From assembly GCF_000182925.2 (NCBI RefSeq), contig NC_026505.1:6262001-6326000 (forward strand): a DNA stretch of 64,000 nucleotides. The letters run 5' to 3'. Below the pieces are notes generated by a model. The model had not been told where the DNA came from, did no database searches, and saw nothing but the letters and a program-made list of their open reading frames with translations. Positions 58,401-64,000 of the stretch are shown here, one piece after another (the first letter of the stretch is position 1; every line of letters starts with the position of its first letter). A program made the translations under genes and the position numbers. This stretch comes from Neurospora crassa OR74A (lineage: Eukaryota > Ascomycota > Sordariomycetes > Sordariales > Sordariaceae).

Positions 58401-59707
58401 CCACGTGCATCTTCAATCGCTACAGTATGGTACAGTCCAGCAACTGTCAAGGACAACCAATCTACGTACCTATGTAAGCACTTTAGAGGTATCTTCTTTT
58501 CTTCCTCCTTTTTCCGCGAATACAGTAACAAGGTGGTATAGACTCGAGTGACATGACCCCCATCTTGCTCGTGTCATCAATGTGTAGAGGTAGAGGTACT
58601 ACACGAGCTCATGACAGCAAAATGAACCGCCGTTGCGGAATAAGAACTGAAAAAAAAGAGGGTTCGGGAGAACAAATGGGAGCGGGAGAAGGCACGGGAG
58701 AAGAAGAAGAAGGAGGACGGGTAGGTAGGTAGAAAGCAGCAAGTGAACCTCTATTATAATTGTGTTCCAAATACCTAGGGCGACGCATGGTAGGCAAACT
58801 AGTTTAGCATTACTTTTCTTTTTAACTACCTGTCTTCATGAAACCGGTCATACCTCCCGTCAACTACAAGGTAGAGGTATGATATGATGCTGTATCTAGG
58901 TACCTTCCTGACGTGCCGATAAACACACACAAATGCAGACTCGAGCAACCTGAATCAGAACCAGAGAACAGCACGGGAAAATCCCCTCAAGGAAATAAAA
59001 TGAAGACAGAAACGAGAAACAAAGACGCCCCGAAAGTGAAGAAAATGTTTAGTCTTCGAAACAAGTAGAAAATCCCGACTGTAGCACTTGTAAGAAGCAA
59101 TTGAAGGAAATATGTCTTTTCTCTGACGACGAAGTGAATATGAAAATGCAGCTGCAGCAGTAGTGATACCCCTCCTCAAGGAGGGAGGTAGTGACATAAT
59201 ACCTGACCTTCCTGGCGGATGCGGGTTCTTTCCGGGCGTAATGCAAGGCACGGGGACGGGGGTATGTTATGTTGTGACTCCTCGAGGCTGTTTTTTCCAG
59301 ATCCTTCCCCTTTCTCCACCCTTCATGTCCATCCCCTTCAAGCCCATCCATGACCATGCCCCTTACTACCCTGCCAACCGAGACTTTACTTGCTTAGGTC
59401 TCGTTTTTGTGCTCTGCTGTACCCTTTCCCGACCAAGTCGAGTCCTGGCCGCATTCGTGCTTTTTTTTGGTTGCCGCCCTGAACCGCCTGTGCAACGCCG
59501 CGTACCAACTGAACGCCTTTAATCCCCCTGATACCGTGCCTGTATTCTTGTTGTATCTTTGTGCTACCGCCAACCTATGATGTCCAATTGAAGACATGCA
59601 TTCAATCCACACGCACACTGTAGGGTCTTCTCAACAAGATCAGACCAGTTCCTCGCAGTTATTGGGCAGATACCAACGTGGTAAGAGAAGCCGCAGACGA
59701 TTCGATC
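55489..59707. other. 4.2 kb gene-poor spacer with AGGTAG-type microsatellite words
   Basis: No frame with family features on either strand. Words such as ACCTAGGTACC, TAGAGGTAG and CTACCTCTACCT recur, most densely at 57095-57230, 57600-57640, 57885-58060, 58200-58240 and 58690-58735. Minor tandem bits are GACATGTAGACATGTAGACATG near 57741 and GGCCAGGCCAGGCCAG near 57915. The right end is the 3' flank of the Zn-cluster gene. Confidence 0.6.
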
Positions 59708-61474
59708 TCAGCGGTGGCTCGCAAGCGAAGCCGCCCTGTGTCCATCAGCAAGTGCCTGGTGACGTTGCTGCTCGTAGACCCCATGATGGCCAACATGATG
59801 GTCATGGCCGCCGACCTGCACTACACTCTCACTAGGCACATACGCCTGTCCATTCGACAGACTGTTGGCCAATGTTCCGCTACCAGCTGCCGAAGACCCG
59901 ATTGAGTCTCTCCTGTTACTCGAGGAAACTGAAGACAGCGGCTCCGCAGTATAAGTGTTCATGTCAAATGCCGACCCCTGGCTCTGCAAGCTTCTTCCTT
60001 CTTCGCCAAAGATGCTTTGAGGCTCCCCAGCACCCGCGCTTGCTCCTGAAACCGAGGTGTGGTAGGTATCCGTAGAGGTAGAGTGAGAACGGACAGAGGA
60101 AGAGTGACCAGCGCTGGCGGTACTGGCTGATCCGTAAGACGCCGAGAGACCATCGAAGCCCCCGTAGGCAGTTGCGGAAGCAGCGACGTCGGCGAGAGTG
60201 CTTGACACTCCAGGTTGGGAGGTCTTGATAGCTGCGCCCGGGTAAGGGAGAGAGGAGCGAGAGGTGCCGGCTGTGGGGTTCGGCAACAATCGGTCGGTAC
60301 CTGTGCTGGTTGTAGGTAGGGACGCAGCTACGCCAGAGAAAGAGAAGTTGGGAGATTGGGATTCGGTTGTAGGAGTTCCGTGGCCGTGGTGAGTACCATG
60401 ATGTGCCGGGCGATGGACGAGGCTCGAGCTTTGGTACCCCCCGTAAGACTCAGGAGTTGAGTCCATATACACTCCACCGTAAGGGGTCTTTCTGGCAGCA
60501 GAACCCCAACTAGGTACGATACCGACTGTCTCATGAGTCATAGCATGCACTGGCGGGTATCCCGCTGCAGTATAATCACCGAATTGACCAGACACGCCAA
60601 CCGCGGTAGGATCGCCGTAGGGGTTGGGGGCTGAGGCGTATGAGGCTGTGGCAGGAAAGTACTGTTTATGACTGGTCGGCGGCGGAGCTTGATGGTGACC
60701 GTATGCGTAACCACGACTGTATTGAGCCATCAGAGGATCCTCCGCTGTGCCAGGAAGGCCGCCGATGCCAACGGCTCCGGGATGTTGGCTGTAGTGGAGA
60801 GAGGCCGGGCTCATGGTATGTTTGTTGGCATAGAGACGGGCGTCATCGACCGAGTACCCAAAGTCAGAGGATGTATCGGGCTTCAAGGGAATGTCGCGGG
60901 ACGAGACCTGTGGCAGACACAAGAAGGGTTAGTGATGGAGGCGCAGACAGAACTGAAGAAGCAAGGCCAGTCTGTACTAACCCGAAGAAACAGACACTGC
61001 TCTACCCCTGCGTTTTTGCAGTTCGTGCAGGGTTGACCTTGGCCCGGGTCACCGCTGCATCGGATTTTGCGTTTGCGACAACGTCCGCACTGGTGGTTGT
61101 CAGTTTTTCTCAACGAAAAGTATCCAAGGTCGACGTGGGGCTAAATGTCCGCGAGGGGCTAAACGTACAGCAACAGCAATTCTCTTTCTCTGCGGCTGCG
61201 ACTCCGCATCTATCGCCGACGAAGATCCTTGATCAGACATGCTAAGGGCTCCAACACCGAGTGCAACAGACGCTGAGCCTAATCTTCCTTGCGAGTGATG
61301 TCCGTGGTGGGGATGGGCAGAGTGGTGCTCCGAAGAAGGGTAGCTCCTACGTGCTTCGGTAGAATATGGACCGCCGTGGCAAAAGTAAGGTGGGCCGGCG
61401 CGACTACTATATCGTCTTTGATCGTGTGTGTGGTGGCCGTGATGGGGAGGGGTATAGCAGGTCTGGGACACCAT
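59708..61474 (-). CDS. Zn(II)2Cys6 transcription factor
   Basis: Three exons on the minus strand, 61474-61169, 61089-60982 and 60907-59708, give 537 residues. Introns are GTACGT...ACCAG (79 nt) and GTTAGT...CACAG (74 nt), both phase 0. The first exon (102 residues) is His/Ser/Gly-rich and ends in RKRIAVA, leading straight into the zinc cluster on exon 2: CGRCRKRKIRC, then CTNC and a final Cys in EQCLF. Spacing is C-x2-C-x6-C-x9-C-x2-C-x7-C. The rest (400 residues) is Ser/Gly/Tyr/His-rich with no fungal-specific transcription factor middle homology region that I can see. A nuclear DNA-binding regulator of unknown targets. The zinc cluster in the middle of disordered sequence, rather than at the very N-terminus, is notable. 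Confidence 0.88.
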
Positions 61475-64000
61475 TTCCTTATGTTGTTTCGTCCGATGTC
61501 TTTCCAGCCACACCTTAGCTAAACCTCAAGACCGTAATGTGTCTCCCTGTTTTGCCTGATCGGACTTTGCTTGCAACCCTTTTGCCTTTTGGCCTGAACT
61601 GATAGGATTTGCCCGTGTCAGATTTCTGATGGCGATCCAAAGCCTTGAAACTCCGCCTGGCGTCGTTGTTAGACACCGATCAGGGACTGATCCTTGCAAG
61701 AGGCAGTGGTGTGCAGGTCCCGAGAGACTTGCTCGGCGGTGGTAGCTCGTAGAGGCTAGGTGCTGCAGGGCGACCTCTTCGAACTGCTGCAGCTGGTAAC
61801 AGGGATGTGAATTATTGCTAAAGAGGTGACAATGCTGTGGAAAGTTACGAAGAAACTGTTCGTCTGGTTCGGACTCCTAGGAGGTGTGAAGGTGGGGTGG
61901 ATGTGTTCTGAGTGGGTGGTGATCGGACACAGCAGCGCCAAATGCAGACGGGGCAGACTCTGGACTGGATCGTTTCTGTCTGATTGCCCTTGATCCGGAC
62001 TTGACTCGATTGTTCACGGTAGATTAAGCCCGATAAGGAGAGCTGGTGTGAGAACAGACTCAGAAACCCTCGGTGGCCTGGCTGAGAACGTGCTGTCTAT
62101 GGTTGTCTAGGTATCCTAATGCGTAAGGTATGCGTGTCTTGTGTTGCGCTCCAGCTACTAGATAGGAGACCTGGGACCTGATTGACGTACGTTTTGTGAG
62201 CGAGTGTTCATGCTAGAGCTGACAGTCAAGCTTTGTGCCACACACCATCCCCCCGTTCATTTCACTCTCACTCCGGATCTTCCTCGTCTCCCTTCGACTG
62301 ACCCCTCTCCAGGGACTTCGCTCACTTGATTTTGTACACACCGGCACACACCGAGGACATCTTGTAACCCCCCAACCCGGAGTTCAGGCACGAAAAGCCT
62401 ATTCTAGATGCACAACCCCGGGATAACCAAGAAGAGCAACTCCAAAGGACTGGGGGAAGAGAGAAAGGACAAAGACCAACCTGACAGGTCGCTTATTCGC
62501 GTACTTGACCTCGGTGTGAAGAGGTTGTGAACTCGGACGTTTAAGTCGTGCGTGCGTCGTGTATGTCTGTACGGCTGTAGTAATGTCTTGAATTTATAAA
62601 ACTCGGGTGACCGCGGCCGTGTCTCTGTTTCTCGGACAGGTCTGTCTGACTGGGGAATCCTCGAACGAAGGGCTTGGACGTATGGTGATGCGAGAAAGCG
62701 AGAGGATGCCGTGCCGCAGGCGGAAAGTGATTAAAGACTGATCGATTATGTCGAGGATTGCTCGGTCAATAGGAAAGGGCAAGTGACCTGGAAGCCAAGT
62801 TGATATGAAATCCAACCAAACTGAGAAAGGCAGTGACCTAGAAGTCTGAAAATCAAAGAGAAAGAAACGAGAGACAAGACAGATACAGAAAACAAAGAAG
62901 AATTATTGCAGGAGATGCCAAAGTGTTATAAGTCTTCACCTAGTTGTCTTCATGCTCTGATGACAGGATCAACAAGCCCCCCCTGGTCGGACTGTCCACA
63001 CCTGAGCACGAACCAACCATAGGCATATACTCTGTTTGTAGTCACTTCATCGTGCAGTCTGGCCACTTAGCCAGGGCACTTGAGCCCCTCGCGGCCATAA
63101 AAGAAGCAGTAGAGGCCATCTTTGTACAGTATGACCTCCTCAGATACCACTTGGTTAATTACAATCTCTAAAAAACCGTATCGTATCATGCATACACTCA
63201 TATGATACCAAACCATACCCCAGCCTGCTTCCTTGGCATGGGATGCCCTATGTCAGGCGTATAGGGCGCAGTAGCCAGCCTAGGGAGCATATGGAGAGGT
63301 ATAGGGCAACACTTGTGTCTTCGTTGGCTTCTCCAGTACGGCCAGTCCCAGCCTCACCCTGGCACGAGCACTCAAGCTAGGGTACTTCTGGATGAAGCGA
63401 GCCATCGGAAGCCCACCTCAGTGCCATGCTGAAGGGCAAGGGGAAAAGGAAATGTAACTGTTGTTCATGTCTGCATGAATCCGGGACCCCAGCTGTGGTA
63501 CAACAAAGTGCAAGTGCACAAAAATAGGGAGTGGCTAATTGGACGGTTCGCCAGCTCCTTGGGTTTGAGCAAGCAGAAGGTCGCGCATACAAGGTTAGGA
63601 AGCATCATATCGCGTGAAAGCGTATTTGTTTCGAGATTTGGCTCCGCTGTCAAAAAAGGGCGACGGCTGTTGTGGTAGTTGAGGATTTCCTTCCCGCCGT
63701 CGCTTGTGATACTTGCATCAACTCTTGGATGGAGAGATAGCCGAGAGCAGGAAGATCAAGAAAGGTCTGCAAAGTCCAGATGCCTTCAGGTCTTCTCACT
63801 GTTCGGATGCTGGCAGGTAGATCTCTCTCCTTGTGAGGGGTGGGGGTTGTGGTCTGGGGTCTGGGAGAAGGGGGCGAAGAAGTGCGCCTTGAGTATGAGA
63901 GTGAAATTTGATAGGACGATGAGAAAGAATGATGCCAAAACAGTGCGTCAACCTCGGTCTTGCCTGATGGTCGACTCTCCTCCACAATAAAAGACTTTCG
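61475..64000. other. Upstream region of the Zn-cluster gene; possible gene remnant near 62.9-63.7 kb
   Basis: No certain gene. It must contain the promoter and leader of the transcription factor. Short plus frames at 62944-63171 and 63475-63678 look mildly protein-like but have no motif I can name. The window ends without a further recognisable gene. Confidence 0.45.

Noticed and set aside
1-64000. Transposons, LTR or other virus-like elements
   Set aside because: No terminal repeats, integrase, reverse transcriptase or transposase motif was recognised in any frame; a repeat-library search would be needed to exclude decayed copies.

Overview
This is nuclear DNA of a filamentous ascomycete, most likely a member of the Sordariales close to Neurospora or Sordaria. 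The reasons are short introns (about 50-85 nt) with CTAAC/CTGAC branch sites and GTANGT-type donors, a mix of house-keeping and secreted-enzyme genes typical of such fungi, and gene-poor spacers full of AGGTAG/CTACCT words. The species call is an inference from style; no identity search was possible. I saw no intact transposon, no virus-like element, no rRNA and no CRISPR.

Layout. The left edge (1-974) holds the 3' part of a secreted M43 metalloprotease. It is followed by tRNA-Gly(UCC), a lactose-permease-type sugar transporter on the minus strand, a small secreted six-cysteine peptide, a rhodanese/Cdc25-like phosphatase or reductase, the dynactin p25 subunit, and an SDR-type reductase whose catalytic Tyr position reads Phe. 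From 14.3 to 18.4 kb lie an FAD monooxygenase with a GC-AG intron and a LaeA-like methyltransferase. With the SDR they form a loose group of possible tailoring enzymes. From 20.5 to 28.0 kb two long paralogous genes of an unrecognised family face each other tail to tail, sharing motifs and an intron position. Then come a 3.2 kb spacer, tRNA-Ser(UGA), a GH6 cellobiohydrolase, a PTH11/fungal-rhodopsin membrane protein and GTP cyclohydrolase II (riboflavin synthesis).

From 39.9 to 44.8 kb is a 1594-residue acidic nuclear-type protein. Its N-terminal ubiquitin-like fold candidate, basic clusters, RG-containing stretch and Tudor-like segment occur in the order seen in coilin, so it is my best candidate for something under-described. 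From 46 to 52 kb are four Ser/Thr/Pro- or repeat-rich orphan reading frames, one of them apparently frameshifted. Ribosomal protein eS24 (with a 593-nt first intron) and the eEF2 lysine methyltransferase EFM3 follow. After a 4.2 kb gene-poor spacer the window ends with a Zn2Cys6 transcription factor and 2.5 kb of its upstream region.

The genes do not form one obvious operon-like pathway. Functional threads are translation (eS24, EFM3, two tRNAs), plant biomass use (GH6, sugar transporter, metalloprotease), and possible secondary metabolism (SDR, FMO, methyltransferase). Exon boundaries were placed by reading splice signals and checking that frame and protein family continuity hold across each junction.
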